Positions 17,323-25,363 of a DNA stretch of 51,106 bases are shown here, one piece after another. The position numbers were made by a program, and so were the translations under genes. Origin of the DNA: Oscillospiraceae bacterium (GTDB lineage Bacteria > Bacillota > Clostridia > Oscillospirales > Oscillospiraceae); assembly GCA_015067835.1 (NCBI GenBank), contig SVLS01000016.1, forward strand, positions 1 to 51,106. Reading direction: 5' to 3'. The notes beneath the pieces are model-generated. The model saw only the letters and a list, made by a program, of their open reading frames with translations. It did no database searches and was not told the DNA's origin. Within the stretch, counting starts at the first letter, position 1, and each line of letters opens with the position of its first letter.

Positions 17323-18339
17323 TTAGTCAATATACTCGTGAACCACGGGCCAGCTCAAATTGGGATAATACTTGTGACCCTCCGGGCCTTCGATGAAGCG
17401 GAAGTTCTCAGGTGCCCCCACCCGGTCATAAATCTTCCGTACAATGTCCGCAACCTCCCGGCTGCCGTTGATGTGGAAGCCGTCGTCCTTGACGCCCGCC
17501 ACCAAAACCAGCGGTCTGGGAGCAATCAAACAAGCCAGCTCGCCCATATCCAGATATTTTGCAATGTTGGGGATATAGTTACAGGGGCAGTGACGCTTCC
17601 AGATAATGGAATCCTTGTAAGTACAAATACTGGAGGACGGCACAGTCAGTGCAATTCTCGGCTCCAGGCAGGCAGCATAATAGGTCGCCGTGCCGCCGCC
17701 GGAATTACCGGTCAGAATAATCTTCTTGGGATCGATGATGTCGGGCATCGTCTCCAGCAGGTCAACTGCCCGGGAAACGTCCCACGCACGCTCACCAATC
17801 AGGGTACGACCCATCAAAATCGCGGTCATTGCAGGATGGGCACAGGTGCTTTCAGACTTGGGAAAAATGTTCAAAAGCGCCTGGCTCTTCAGTTCGCCAA
17901 AGCCCCGCTGCTCCATTACCAACGCAGCATAGCCGTTGTTCAGCGCCTGGATTGCGAAATCCGCATCCCGGCTTATGTAACCTTCATCCGGCGGGTAAAT
18001 GGGACGTGCCATAGAAATGTGCATACCGGTGGTATGACCCTGCAGGCAGATTGCCACAGGACAGGGCAGCTTCACATTCTTGGGAACCAGCAGATGGCAG
18101 GGAATTTCCGCATTTTCTTCGGAGGTGAAGATCATCCGCTTTTCATAGTAGGTTTCGTGTTCTTTCTCATATTCCACGCGGATATTCAGGTCGCAGCGCT
18201 CCGGCATATCGCCCAGCAGCTCGGTCAGCTTCTGGCGCACCTGTTCACGCCAGGTATCGTAATCCTTTGTCTCGTCGTAAGCCAGACTGGGCTTTACGGT
18301 TTTCATCCACTCTTCGTGGCAAAGATCTGCAGGTAACAT
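17323..18339 (-). CDS. Alpha/beta hydrolase of the acetyl-xylan-esterase type
   Basis: A 338-residue cytoplasmic enzyme with no signal peptide. The start is ATG 18339 with GGGGAGGAAG upstream; upstream in-frame codons lack a ribosome site. The nucleophile elbow is GNSGGG (Ser at about 210), the acid is probably Asp in AGVKDDGFH, and the base is His in EGPEGHKYYP. The oxyanion region is CLQGHTTGM. The N-terminal helical domain and long insert resemble AXE1/abhydrolase_7 proteins that deacetylate plant oligosaccharides. It lies 117 bp after uxuA on the same strand, with a terminator between, so it is functionally but perhaps not transcriptionally linked to uronate use. The substrate is inferred only. 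Confidence 0.8.
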   Translation of the reverse strand: MLPADLCHEEWMKTVKPSLAYDETKDYDTWREQVRQKLTELLGDMPERCDLNIRVEYEKEHETYYEKRMIFTSEENAEIPCHLLVPKNVKLPCPVAICLQGHTTGMHISMARPIYPPDEGYISRDADFAIQALNNGYAALVMEQRGFGELKSQALLNIFPKSESTCAHPAMTAILMGRTLIGERAWDVSRAVDLLETMPDIIDPKKIILTGNSGGGTATYYAACLEPRIALTVPSSSICTYKDSIIWKRHCPCNYIPNIAKYLDMGELACLIAPRPLVLVAGVKDDGFHINGSREVADIVRKIYDRVGAPENFRFIEGPEGHKYYPNLSWPVVHEYID

Positions 18340-18402
18340 TGCTGCTTCCTCCCCATTTTTGTTGGTTCTCATATTGTATAATGTTTCCACAAAAATGTCA
18401 AG

Positions 18403-18436
18403 AAAACAGAAATCCCCTCTGTTGGAGAGGGGATTT
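18403..18436 (-). terminator. Terminator of uxuA
   Basis: Stem AAATCCCCTCTCC with GAGGGGATTT (18410-18436) followed on the minus strand by CTGTTTTCTTG; 20 bp after the stop codon. Confidence 0.8.
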
Positions 18437-18456
18437 CCTGACTTTCGTTTCTTGCT

Positions 18457-19545
18457 TTATTTCCCGGAAAGCTTATCCAGCAAATCCCAGGCACCCAGCA
18501 TATACATAATGCCCAAAGCACGGTCATACAGGCCGTAGCCGGGACGGACATTGCCAGGGCCTTCGTCCCAAAGGTGTCTGCCGTGGTCGGGGCGGATATA
18601 GCCCTCAAAGCCGCATTCGTGGTAAGCCTTCAGAATTTCCAGAATGCCGGTATCGCCGTCGCAATCCCGGTGGCTGGCTTCGGAAAAATCGCCGTTTTCA
18701 AAATGCTTGACATTGCGAATATGAGCAAAGGCAATGCGATCGCAGTGCTTGCGCACAATGTCCGCAACATGATTGTTAGGGTCCGCATTCAAGCTGCCGG
18801 AGCACAAGGTCAGGCAGTTGCAGGGATGATCCACCATCTTCAGGAAACGGTCAATATTGGCCTCGTTGACCAGCAGACGGGGCAGGCCGAAGATATCCCA
18901 AGGGGGATCATCCATGTGAATGGCCATCTTCATTCCGCACTCTTCGCAGGTGGGCATAATCGCCTCCAGGAAGTACTTCAGGTTCGCCCACAGCTTCTCG
19001 TGGTCCACATCTGCGTAGTCCTTAAACAGCTGATCCAGCTTTGCCATCCGCTCCGGCTCCCAACCGGGGAAGGACATATTGTACTTCTCGGTGAAATCCA
19101 GAATGTACTTCGCCATTGCGTTATAGTCATCCTGAATCATACCCTTTTCATAGAACAGCGCCGTAGATCCGTCACCAACCTCGTGAAACAGATTGGAGCG
19201 AGTCCAGTCGAAGATCGGCATAAAATTGTAGCAGATTACCTTTACACCGAACTTGGACAGGTTGCGGATACACTGCTTGTAATTTTCGATCAGCATATCG
19301 CGGGTGGGCTTGCCGATTTTAATATCATCGTGGATATTAACAGATTCCACCACATCGCCGTTAAAGCCGTAGGCGTGAAGCTGGTCCATCACTTCAGCAA
19401 TTTCCTGCTCTTCCCAGATTTCGCCAGGCATTTTGTGGTGCAGTGCCCAAACGATGGTGCTTACACCGGGAATCTGCTTAATGTCAGACAGCTTGATCTT
19501 GTCGTTTCCTTCGCCGTACCAGCGAAAACCCATTTGCATAGGCAT
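18457..19545 (-). CDS. uxuA: D-mannonate dehydratase
   Basis: A 362-residue enzyme that dehydrates D-mannonate to 2-keto-3-deoxygluconate in glucuronate breakdown. The start is the first ATG after GAGGAGGAAAT (19545). UxuA marks include MGFRWYGEGND at the N-terminus, FMPIFDWTRSNL, GMKMAIHMDDPPWDIFGLPR, LCSGSL (metal-ligand Cys), FAHIRNVKH and RPDHGRHLWDE near the end. The length fits the shorter, Firmicute form. It lies downstream of a broken sugar symporter/glycosidase remnant and a broken TetR regulator, so the original uronate/glycoside cluster has partly decayed while uxuA stayed intact. A UxuB/YjmF-like reductase is at 40729. Confidence 0.96.
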   Translation of the reverse strand: MPMQMGFRWYGEGNDKIKLSDIKQIPGVSTIVWALHHKMPGEIWEEQEIAEVMDQLHAYGFNGDVVESVNIHDDIKIGKPTRDMLIENYKQCIRNLSKFGVKVICYNFMPIFDWTRSNLFHEVGDGSTALFYEKGMIQDDYNAMAKYILDFTEKYNMSFPGWEPERMAKLDQLFKDYADVDHEKLWANLKYFLEAIMPTCEECGMKMAIHMDDPPWDIFGLPRLLVNEANIDRFLKMVDHPCNCLTLCSGSLNADPNNHVADIVRKHCDRIAFAHIRNVKHFENGDFSEASHRDCDGDTGILEILKAYHECGFEGYIRPDHGRHLWDEGPGNVRPGYGLYDRALGIMYMLGAWDLLDKLSGK

Positions 19546-19565
19546 AATATTTCCTCCTCGTATCC

Positions 19566-20446
19566 TCACTTCTTCGGTGCGCGGATTTTGTTGAGCTTAG
19601 CATTCAGCTTCAGCAAATCTTCCTTGGTAAATTTCGCATCCATCATTCCGCCCGCCATAGTAATAAGGCGAAGCACGGTGAAGCCGCTCATCATGGACAT
19701 CATTTCGGGCGTTACCTCAAAGCCCATAGGCTTTGCCTTTTCACCCTTCTTCTTGCCGCCCAGCATTTTACCCATCAAACGTGCGAAGAGCAGCTTGCCG
19801 CACAGGTGGACAAAAGGCTCATCAGACAACCAAGCCTTATAAGCATAGAAGGAATCCTTTTTATACTTACGGTCAAAGGTTACCAGACCCTTGTGGTTCT
19901 GACCATTCTCGCCGCCTTCAGCACGGGCATCCGCACCAAAGTCGAACATAGAGCCAATGGAGCGCCATGCAGACAGAGAAGCACGGTCAGCAGGATCGGT
20001 GGAGATCAGGGAGAGCAAAGAGCCGTAGGGCACATTTGCCACGGTGTAGAATGCGTCCCAAATCACATAGCCAGCCATAAAGATCGTGATCTTTGCCCAA
20101 GTGGGAGCACCGGGGAAGGGCAGGAAGCACAGCGCACCGCCCACAATCAGACCGATGGATCCGATGAAAATGTACTGCAGGAACTTATTTCTCTTGTATG
20201 CGCGGCGATCAGCATCGATGATGGAGCCGATCAGGGGATCGTTGATTGCATCCCAGACCTGCAGGATGATGATCAACAGAGAATACCAGGCACTCAGGCC
20301 CATGACCTGTGTTCAGAACAGTGCCATTGTGCTCTTCAGGGCAAAGCTCATATTACAGCCAAGGTCACCCGCTGCGTATGCCACGGAGTCGCGAATACTA
20401 AACTTGCGATGGCCGTTGGCATCTAAAGTAACAGGTTTTTTGCCAC
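19566..20446 (-). pseudogene. Chimeric remnant: GPH sugar symporter fused to GH2 glycosidase fragments
   Basis: The 5' part encodes the first third of a GPH (melibiose/YjmB-type) cation-sugar symporter: FSIRDSVAYAAGDLGCNMSF, then VWDAINDPLIGS and STDPADRASLSAWRSIGSM. At about 19947 the frame switches to FDFGADARAEGGENGQNHKG...DEPFVHLCGK, the end of a GH2 beta-galactosidase/glucuronidase catalytic domain. At about 19795 it switches again to what looks like a GH2 C-terminus (GFTVLRLITM...LNAKLNKI). Three lesions are visible: the ribosome site and GTG start at 20446 are out of frame because of a six-base A run where seven are needed; a TGA at 20313-20315 interrupts the symporter; and two internal deletions join the parts. 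Most likely two adjacent genes collapsed together. Gene identities rest on remembered motifs. Confidence 0.8.
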
Positions 20447-20466
20447 AAAATGTCCTCCTTATATTT

Positions 20467-20482
20467 GTAGGTACATACCTAC
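20467..20482. promoter_or_regulatory. Palindromic operator GTAGGTA-CA-TACCTAC
   Basis: A perfect 7-bp inverted repeat with a 2-bp spacer, directly downstream of two overlapping minus-strand -10 boxes (TATAAT at 20487-20492 and 20497-20502) and upstream of the symporter ribosome site. This is the expected place for repression by the neighbouring TetR protein. A second inverted repeat, GTCAC TTTT GTGAC, lies at 20536-20549. Confidence 0.6.
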
Positions 20483-20600
20483 GCCTATTATAAGCTATTA
20501 TAGAATATCTGCGGCCATTTTTCCAGACACAAAACGTCACTTTTGTGACACTCTCTCGAAAATTTATTCTTTATTTTTTAGCGAATTTGCACAACATCTG

Positions 20601-20628
20601 TTGCGAAGCCCGTTTTTTGTGCTATACT
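20601..20628 (+). promoter_or_regulatory. Candidate promoter of the TetR gene
   Basis: TTGCGA (20601-20606), 16 nt, TATACT (20623-20628), 23 bp before the start codon. Confidence 0.5.
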
Positions 20629-20651
20629 GTCATCAGAAAAGGGGTGTAGCT

Positions 20652-21225
20652 ATGTACAAAATCTGCAGAACTGAACAGTCCTCCCAAAGGCAGCGAGCGC
20701 TGGAAATGGGTCTTTTGCAGCTAATGCTTCGTAAAAATTACGAGGACATCTCCGTCAGCGATCTATGCGACCATTTGCAGATTCCCCGCAAGGCCTTTTA
20801 TCGTTACTTCACCAGTAAAGACGGCGCACTCTATGCCCTTATCGACCACACCCTGGCAAGCTTTTTCCAGATGCCGGTACCCGATGTAAAATCAAGAGGC
20901 AATGCGGTAGGGGATTGCGGTAGGGGATTTGGATCTGTACTTTCTTTTCTGGTATGAAAACCGGCCGCTTTTGGACGCGCTGCAGCGCAGCTCTCTGAGC
21001 GGCATCTTGGTAGAGCGGGCAACGAATTTCTCTCTGCAAGAGGGTCATATTCCCTGTCAATTCAAGCATCTTCCTCCGGAAGTGCAAGGTCTTGCCATGG
21101 CTTTCTCCGTGTGCGGCCTGATGTCTATGATCCTTCAGTGGCACCATCAGGGTTTCCCCGTCTCCCCGGCGGAGATGACCAAGCTTGCAGTGAATATTCT
21201 CACCACGCCACTGCTGAATGCGTAA
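20652..21225 (+). pseudogene. TetR-family regulator broken by a 13-bp tandem duplication
   Basis: It starts at ATG 20652 after AAAAGGGG. The N-terminal helix-turn-helix is intact (ALEMGLLQLMLRKNYEDISV then LCDHLQIPRKAFYRYFTSKD). At 20904-20929 the 13-mer GCGGTAGGGGATT occurs twice in tandem, shifting the frame, and the protein ends early at SVLSFLV. Removing one copy joins SRGNAVGDLDLYFLFWYENR and restores 186 residues with a TetR ligand-binding C-domain ending at 21225. The regulator therefore looks recently inactivated. It is divergent from the symporter/glycosidase remnant and was probably its repressor. Confidence 0.88.
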
Positions 21226-21247
21226 ATACACAGCCCATATTGTAAAG

Positions 21248-21290
21248 GCACCGAATTCTGTAACCTTCACCACAGAATCCGGTGCTTTTT
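21248..21290 (+). terminator. Terminator of the TetR gene
   Basis: Stem GCACCGAATTCTGT with ACAGAATCCGGTGC (one mismatch region) followed by five T, 22 bp past the TetR stop. Confidence 0.85.
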
Positions 21291-21299
21291 AGCTAATAT

Positions 21300-22049
21300 T
21301 CAATCAAACGCCAAGCCGAAATAGGCCGGCGGCAGCAAATCCTCCAAAGGGTAGAACATGGCAAAGGCTTTTTCCGTTCCCGGGGTGCGGAAGCGACCGG
21401 TTTTGCGACCCAATGCGGCAAGAATCTGCGGAGCAGCCGTCGGATTTCCCAACAGCTCCGGGAAAAAATCTTCCTCCCTTGCCACCGTCACCAGAAAATC
21501 CTCGCCGGCATAAAAATCCGCACCAGTGCTGAGAAAATGCGCACCGTCACCCTCCTGAAGCACGCCGTCCACTGGCAGCATTCCTGCCCGCAGGCGGCAA
21601 AATTCCGCCACATCAAGCCGGCGAAGAGCCGCCGCCGGCTCCCCGGCCACAGCAGAAAGAGATGCAATATAGGAGCAGACGGTATATCCCATTTTTTCGT
21701 ACATTGAGAACAGGTTTTCCTCTGCCGGCACCAAAATGACCCCGGCATACCCCAGCTGCTTCAAAAGACTGTGGGTGTTTTGCATCAGCTCCCGGCATAC
21801 ACCCTTGCCGCGAAACGCCTTGGCGGTGGCCACGCCGTACAAATAGGCCAGCGGCTTGCCCTGATGACTGCAGTCAAACCAATACAGCGCACCTGCCAAT
21901 TCATCGCCGATGCAGGCACAGCGGCATCGGTCCGGCGCAAAGCCATCAGTATAAAACCGATCCAAAAACGCCTCCTCATCCCCAAAGGCCTCCCGCCACA
22001 GCGAACGCAATGCCTGCTCCTGCTCCGGCTTTGGATAATCAATAATCAT
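21300..22049 (-). CDS. GNAT-family N-acetyltransferase
   Basis: A 249-residue cytoplasmic protein. The GNAT core is in the N-terminal half: GELAGALYWFD-type strands, then the acetyl-CoA loop YGVATAKAFRGKGVCREL (about residues 69-87) and MYEKMGYTV at about 116. The C-terminal 120 residues are a second, poorly conserved domain, as in Eis-like or two-domain GNAT proteins. The start overlaps the upstream DUF2156 gene by 11 bp, so translation is coupled. Both partners have GNAT-like folds. The substrate is unknown. Confidence 0.82.
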   Translation of the reverse strand: MIIDYPKPEQEQALRSLWREAFGDEEAFLDRFYTDGFAPDRCRCACIGDELAGALYWFDCSHQGKPLAYLYGVATAKAFRGKGVCRELMQNTHSLLKQLGYAGVILVPAEENLFSMYEKMGYTVCSYIASLSAVAGEPAAALRRLDVAEFCRLRAGMLPVDGVLQEGDGAHFLSTGADFYAGEDFLVTVAREEDFFPELLGNPTAAPQILAALGRKTGRFRTPGTEKAFAMFYPLEDLLPPAYFGLAFD

Positions 22050-22950
22050 CTTCTTCCTCCCACAGATTGGCCCAGAATTTCACAACCATTTTCACCGGAT
22101 AATAGGAAAGCTTGGCCTTTCGCAAGCCGGGCAGACCCAAATCATCCTCCCGGTTCAGATAGCGAAGCTGGGGATATTTGTCCCGCAGATGCTTTGCAAA
22201 GGCCTGATTAATGGCGGTGTAGGCGCCATCCACTTCATCCAGGGCCTTCTCAAAATGGACATCATAGGTGTCCTGGTTCAGAAACGACCCGACACACATC
22301 GCCAGGATTTTTCCGTCCTCTATCAGCACCATTCCTTCCAGATCCAGCTGCGCCCAGTTCTCAAAGGCCCGGCGCAAAGCAATCTGCTCCAGATGAAATT
22401 CATCCTGGGTTTCCGGTGTGCGGCGGCTTTCATACCACTGACCCACCATCTGCTCCACCTGAGGCAATAGGCTTTCATCGATTTCCACTGCCTGACAATG
22501 AGGGTGCGCCTGACGAAAACGGTTCAGGTGATTCCGCTTGCGCTGATATTTCCGCCCCGGCAAATCCGCCAGTGCGTGAATGTCATAAATATAGTCGCAG
22601 CCGTCCCGGTCGGGATGGAAGCGGAATTTCCCCGGATAACGCTCCTCCAGCAAGGCGCAATCCTCCGCTGTCATAGACGTAAAACGGCATTCCAGTCCCC
22701 GGGCCCGGGCATCGTGAATGATGGCATCCAGAACTCCTCCCAAATCCCCATCGCCGATGGGAAATGGGTACACGCTGCTGCGCTGAAATTGAGAAAACAG
22801 CGCCAGGCAACCGTCCACGAACGCCACCCGCTGACGCCCCCAAAGATACAGGTTTACCAAAGAGTATTCACAGCCCCGGCTGCCGCAGTTCATCAAAAAT
22901 GCGGTGTAGCGCTCCTTTTGAGCCAAATCCAATTTTTGAAAATCCAGCAA
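22039..22950 (-). CDS. DUF2156 protein (aminoacyl-transfer-type GNAT fold)
   Basis: About 303 residues if TTG 22950 is the start, 10 nt after AAAGGA; a GTG at 22959 and longer frames are possible, but the promoter at 22973-23000 makes anything upstream of about 22966 untranscribed. Family features include EYSLVNLYLWGRQRV near the N-terminus, GCDYIYDIHALADLPGRKYQRKRN (split: the GRKYQRKRNHLNRF segment is the hallmark), and DEVDGAYTAINQAFAKHL. DUF2156 covers the catalytic part of lysyl-phosphatidylglycerol synthases and related soluble enzymes. No membrane segment is present, so this is the soluble type. The cellular role is unknown. Confidence 0.8.
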   Translation of the reverse strand: MLDFQKLDLAQKERYTAFLMNCGSRGCEYSLVNLYLWGRQRVAFVDGCLALFSQFQRSSVYPFPIGDGDLGGVLDAIIHDARARGLECRFTSMTAEDCALLEERYPGKFRFHPDRDGCDYIYDIHALADLPGRKYQRKRNHLNRFRQAHPHCQAVEIDESLLPQVEQMVGQWYESRRTPETQDEFHLEQIALRRAFENWAQLDLEGMVLIEDGKILAMCVGSFLNQDTYDVHFEKALDEVDGAYTAINQAFAKHLRDKYPQLRYLNREDDLGLPGLRKAKLSYYPVKMVVKFWANLWEEEDDY

Positions 22951-22972
22951 TTTTGTCACATCCTTTGAAAAC

Positions 22973-23000
22973 AGTATACCACATTTTCCCCGTTTTTCAA
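22973..23000 (-). promoter_or_regulatory. Promoter of the DUF2156/GNAT pair
   Basis: Minus-strand TTGAAA (22995-23000), 16 nt, TATACT (22973-22978). The very short leader that follows constrains the DUF2156 start codon. Confidence 0.6.
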
Positions 23001-23090
23001 CCAAAAAGGAATTCTGCCCTCTCTTCCCACAAGCGGTCTTTTTCCAAGAAATTTCCATCGCAAATAAGGTGAAAACTCACAAATATTTGC

Positions 23091-23119
23091 TTGATTTTTA
23101 CAAGATTATCGTATATAAT
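23091..23119 (+). promoter_or_regulatory. Promoter of the glycan operon
   Basis: TTGATT (23091-23096), 17 nt, TATAAT (23114-23119), about 80 bp before the first start codon. It is the only good promoter seen for the nine genes to 33311. Confidence 0.75.
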
Positions 23120-23199
23120 GTAGGGTGATATAGTATGGGAGCGTATGCCTTCCCTTTTTCATAAAGACGCATTGTGTTTGACACGGTAGGAGAATCATT

Positions 23200-25299
23200 A
23201 TGAGCAAGAAGAAATCGAAAGCAGCCAACGGGCAGATTCCGGAAACGCCCCAAACCGGCAGAAAAATTGAACATTGGCATATTGTCAACATCTTGCTGGC
23301 ATTGTTTGACCTTGCTGTTGCTGCCGGCGCATATTTTATGGCGCTGTGGATTCGCTACGATTTTCAGTTTTGTGACATCGCGCCCCAATATGTGACAGCC
23401 TGGCTGAAATTTGTGCCCATCTATGCTGTTGCAACCATTGTTGTTTTCTGGCTGTTTCGGCTGTATCAAAGCATTTGGCGCTTTGCCAGCTTTGTGGAAG
23501 CGGAGCGAATTATCTATGCCTCGCTGATTCTTACAGCATTCCACGCAGCCGGCATCACCCTGCTTTTTGAGAGAATGCCGATTACATATTATATCGGCGG
23601 CGCTGCTATTCAGTTTATCCTTGTTTTAGGCATCCGCTTCAGCTACCGCTTTGTGCTTCTGGAACGGAAGAAAAAGGCACAGGTGCTGCAAAGAGCGACA
23701 GCAAACCGGGTGATGCTCATCGGTGCAGGCTCTGCAGGTCAGATGATTCTGCGGGATTTGCACAATGCGAAGGAAAGCCACGATTTGGTCTGCTGCATCA
23801 TTGATGACAACCGGAACAAATGGGGTCGCTTTATGGACGGTGTGCCCATTGTCGGCGGTCGCGAGGATATTCTGCTGAATGTAGAAAAGTACCGAATCGA
23901 AAAAATTTACCTGGCCATCCCCAGCGCAACCGCTGAAGAGCGGCGGGACATTCTGGACATTTGTAAGGAAACCTCCTGTGATTTGAAAAATCTGCCGGCC
24001 GTTTACAGCTCCATGTCTGACAATGTGACGGCAAAATCCATGAAAGAAGTGGATGTGGAGGACCTGCTGGGACGGGACGCCGTAAAGGTAAACACGGATG
24101 AAATCTATGATTTTATCGCCGGGAGGGTTGTCCTTGTCACCGGCGGTGGCGGCAGCATCGGCAGCGAGCTGTGCCGGCAAATTGCAAAGCTCAACCCCAA
24201 AAAGCTGATTGTTTTTGATATTTATGAAAACAATGCTCACACTCTTGGCCTGGAGCTGAAGGACGCCTATCCGGATTTGGATTTGGAGGTACTGATTGGC
24301 TCTGTCCGGGACAGCCGGCGCCTCAATCAGGTATTCAGCAAGTATAGACCGGACATTGTCTATCACGCCGCTGCCCACAAGCACGTTCCTCTGATGGAGG
24401 ACAGCCCCTGTGAGTCCATTAAAAACAATGCCATCGGCACTTATAAGACGGCCTTTGCCGCTATGATGAACGGCTGTAAGCGCTTTGTCCTGATTTCCAC
24501 AGACAAGGCAGTCAATCCCACTAACATTATGGGCGCTTCCAAGCGGCTGTGTGAGATGATTATTCAGTCCTTCGACAAGAAAATCAGAGAAGGCAAGGTG
24601 GACGAGCTTTGCTTGCTGCGCGTGCATCGGGAAACGGCAGAAAACAATTTGCTGGATTTGCCCCGCATCAATGTCGCTCCTGCAACGGATTTCGTGGCAG
24701 TGCGTTTTGGCAATGTTCTGGGAAGCAACGGCTCTGTTGTCCCCAGATTTAAGGAGCAGATCGCCAAGGGCGGTCCGGTTACCGTCACCCATCCTGACAT
24801 TATTCGCTATTTTATGACCATTCCGGAGGCTGCCTCTCTCGTTCTGCAGGCAGGTACTTATGCCGATGGCGGCGAAATTTTCGTGCTGGATATGGGTTCT
24901 CCTGTAAAAATCGACACTCTGGCAAGAAACCTGATTCGTCTGTCCGGCCTGCGCCCGGATGTGGATATTAAAATCTCCTATACCGGCCTGCGTCCGGGTG
25001 AAAAGCTGTACGAAGAGAAGCTGATGTCCGAGGAAGGTCTGCGCACCACGCCCAACCATCTGATTCACATCGGCAGCCCCATCCCCTTCGATACCGATGT
25101 ATTCCTGAAGCAGCTGCAAAAGCTGATGACCGCCGCTTATGACGGCCACGAGGATACCATCCGCAGACTGGTGGCAGAGGTCGTTCCCACTTACCATCCT
25201 GCCGGCAAGCACGGCTCGGAGGACAAAGGCGAGGCCTATCAGCAGCAGATGAACACCATAAGGAAGAAAAATAAAGAAAACGCCCCCGCCGGCGTTTGA
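23200..25299 (+). CDS. Membrane UDP-sugar 4,6-dehydratase (PglF/CapD/WbpM type)
   Basis: A 699-residue membrane enzyme that starts synthesis of 6-deoxy-4-keto aminosugars, usually from UDP-GlcNAc. Four membrane segments lie at about 28-50, 70-88, 103-124 and 134-153. A first Rossmann fold (VMLIGAGSAG at 171-180) precedes the catalytic SDR domain (VLVTGGGGSIGSEL, 311-324). The active-site region reads STDKAVNPTNIMGASK, with Met in place of the usual Tyr, as in this family. The C-terminus contains YTGLRPGEKLYEEKLM. It is first in the operon. The next genes (aminotransferase, GNAT) fit the PglF-PglE-acetyltransferase order used to make diacetamido-trideoxy sugars. Confidence 0.93.
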   Translation: MSKKKSKAANGQIPETPQTGRKIEHWHIVNILLALFDLAVAAGAYFMALWIRYDFQFCDIAPQYVTAWLKFVPIYAVATIVVFWLFRLYQSIWRFASFVEAERIIYASLILTAFHAAGITLLFERMPITYYIGGAAIQFILVLGIRFSYRFVLLERKKKAQVLQRATANRVMLIGAGSAGQMILRDLHNAKESHDLVCCIIDDNRNKWGRFMDGVPIVGGREDILLNVEKYRIEKIYLAIPSATAEERRDILDICKETSCDLKNLPAVYSSMSDNVTAKSMKEVDVEDLLGRDAVKVNTDEIYDFIAGRVVLVTGGGGSIGSELCRQIAKLNPKKLIVFDIYENNAHTLGLELKDAYPDLDLEVLIGSVRDSRRLNQVFSKYRPDIVYHAAAHKHVPLMEDSPCESIKNNAIGTYKTAFAAMMNGCKRFVLISTDKAVNPTNIMGASKRLCEMIIQSFDKKIREGKVDELCLLRVHRETAENNLLDLPRINVAPATDFVAVRFGNVLGSNGSVVPRFKEQIAKGGPVTVTHPDIIRYFMTIPEAASLVLQAGTYADGGEIFVLDMGSPVKIDTLARNLIRLSGLRPDVDIKISYTGLRPGEKLYEEKLMSEEGLRTTPNHLIHIGSPIPFDTDVFLKQLQKLMTAAYDGHEDTIRRLVAEVVPTYHPAGKHGSEDKGEAYQQQMNTIRKKNKENAPAGV

Positions 25300-25363
25300 G
25301 AAACCGGCTCTATTCGGAAGACCCTGCACCGACAAACCATCTTAAGGAAGGTAAAGGATAATT

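Noticed and set aside
20313..20315. In-frame TGA in the symporter considered as a recoded codon (selenocysteine or Trp)
   Set aside because: The gene also has a start-proximal frameshift and internal deletions, and intact genes here use TGA as stop (e.g. the CapA-family gene), so a nonsense mutation is simpler.
23626..25335. 569-codon minus-strand frame opposite the 4,6-dehydratase gene
   Set aside because: It is a shadow of a clearly coding gene with Rossmann motifs on the plus strand.
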